DNA of 41,306 nt, from positions 1 to 41,306 of the forward strand of contig CACZCM010000007.1 in the NCBI GenBank assembly GCA_902779615.1, given 5' to 3'. Positions 41,018 through 41,306 of the stretch are shown here, piece by piece. The notes beneath the pieces are model-generated. The model ran no database searches, was not told where the DNA came from, and saw only the letters and a program-made list of their open reading frames with translations. Position 1 is the stretch's first letter. Every line of letters starts with the position of its first letter. The translations under genes and the position numbers were made by a program. Source of the stretch: an uncultured Ruminococcus sp. Its GTDB lineage: Bacteria > Bacillota > Clostridia > Oscillospirales > Acutalibacteraceae.

Positions 41018-41067
41018 AATTAACACACCTTTCCGTGCGCCTTGAGCGCAATTATTTACTGAGTAAT

Positions 41068-41095
41068 ATTATACCATATTCCCGCAAAAAATCAA
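41068..41095 (-). promoter_or_regulatory. Promoter of fprA
   Basis: On the minus strand TTGATT (41095-41090) and TATAAT (41073-41068) are 16 nt apart, with an extended TGG before the -10. Confidence 0.85.
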
Positions 41096-41118
41096 GGATT
41101 ATTAGACCTGATACCACG

Positions 41119-41230
41119 GCTTTTGAACAAGTTAAAAACTATTTATCAGAAAGTTTTTTGCGCAGCTTATTTCAAAAAGCGGGCAGGGTGGAGGGACGGA
41201 GCAATGTCATTAACTTAAAGTTCGATAGAG
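41119..41230 (+). repeat. Dispersed repeat module D, copy 2
   Basis: This matches 29091-29202 in the same orientation, including GTTTTTTGCGCAGCTT and GGAGCAATGTCATTAACTT. It joins directly to an inverted module C. Confidence 0.85.
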
Positions 41231-41306
41231 TACAGCATAAAGTTTTCGCCAAGCCTTTTTCAAAAGGCTTGCGGTTTCCAAAGGCAGAGGTCTCCGCTGC
41301 CGCGTC
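41219..41306 (-). repeat. Dispersed repeat module C, copy 3 (cut by window end)
   Basis: The reverse complement matches 29455-29541 almost base for base: GACGCGGCAGCGGAGACC, the 20-nt hairpin (41251-41270) and CTCTATCGAAC. The window ends inside the repeat. Confidence 0.92.

Overview
The window looks like the chromosome of a Gram-positive gut-type Clostridia, most likely Ruminococcus/Oscillospiraceae-like. This rests on Firmicutes-style AAGGAGG ribosome binding sites, strong TTGACA-17-TATAAT promoters (many with an extended TGn), a short clostridial-type SerA, a lone 5S rRNA, a flavodiiron protein typical of anaerobes, and a transcarboxylase-like gene set. The taxonomic call is inference; no 16S rRNA is present.

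Layout. 1-3260: a hairpin-rich leader, rpmE with a consensus promoter and terminator, then yigZ-uvrC. 3483-9126: an RND exporter with a very large coiled-coil insertion, followed by a MATE exporter. 9127-11442: a dispersed repeat, then glgB. 11540-11750: tRNA-Thr and tRNA-Tyr. 12052-14624: a long-leader serC-serA operon. 14638-15168: a small membrane-protein gene cut by an in-frame TAG. 15240-16092: tRNA-Met, a NADAR-family gene and a solitary 5S rRNA. 16551-20018: genes resembling the three transcarboxylase subunits (12S-like, 1.3S biotinyl, 5S-like). 20299-25872: a giant 1824-residue protein with a Q/Y-rich N-terminus, six RanBP2-like zinc fingers and a roughly 520-residue charged helix encoded by a 24-bp tandem repeat. 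26437-28975 (minus): an ECF sigma factor, its membrane anti-sigma factor and a lipoprotein serpin. 28990-29550: a dense mosaic of repeat modules. 29699-37500: rpoB-rpoC with their own promoter, no ribosomal protein genes upstream, and an acidic RpoB tail. 37580-39796: a second ECF sigma/anti-sigma pair behind a structured leader with a 15-codon ORF. 39848-41095 (minus): a flavodiiron protein.

Three themes stand out. First, most genes are core functions: transcription, serine synthesis, glycogen branching, carboxyl transfer, DNA repair and oxygen defence. Second, short mosaic repeat modules (A-D here) are shared between four or more intergenic regions and appear on both strands. Third, two membrane sigma/anti-sigma switches are present, one with a serpin as its apparent output. 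The most unusual protein is the 1824-residue one, whose parts recall eukaryotic FUS/TAF15-like RNA-binding proteins. That resemblance is by motif only and is untested.
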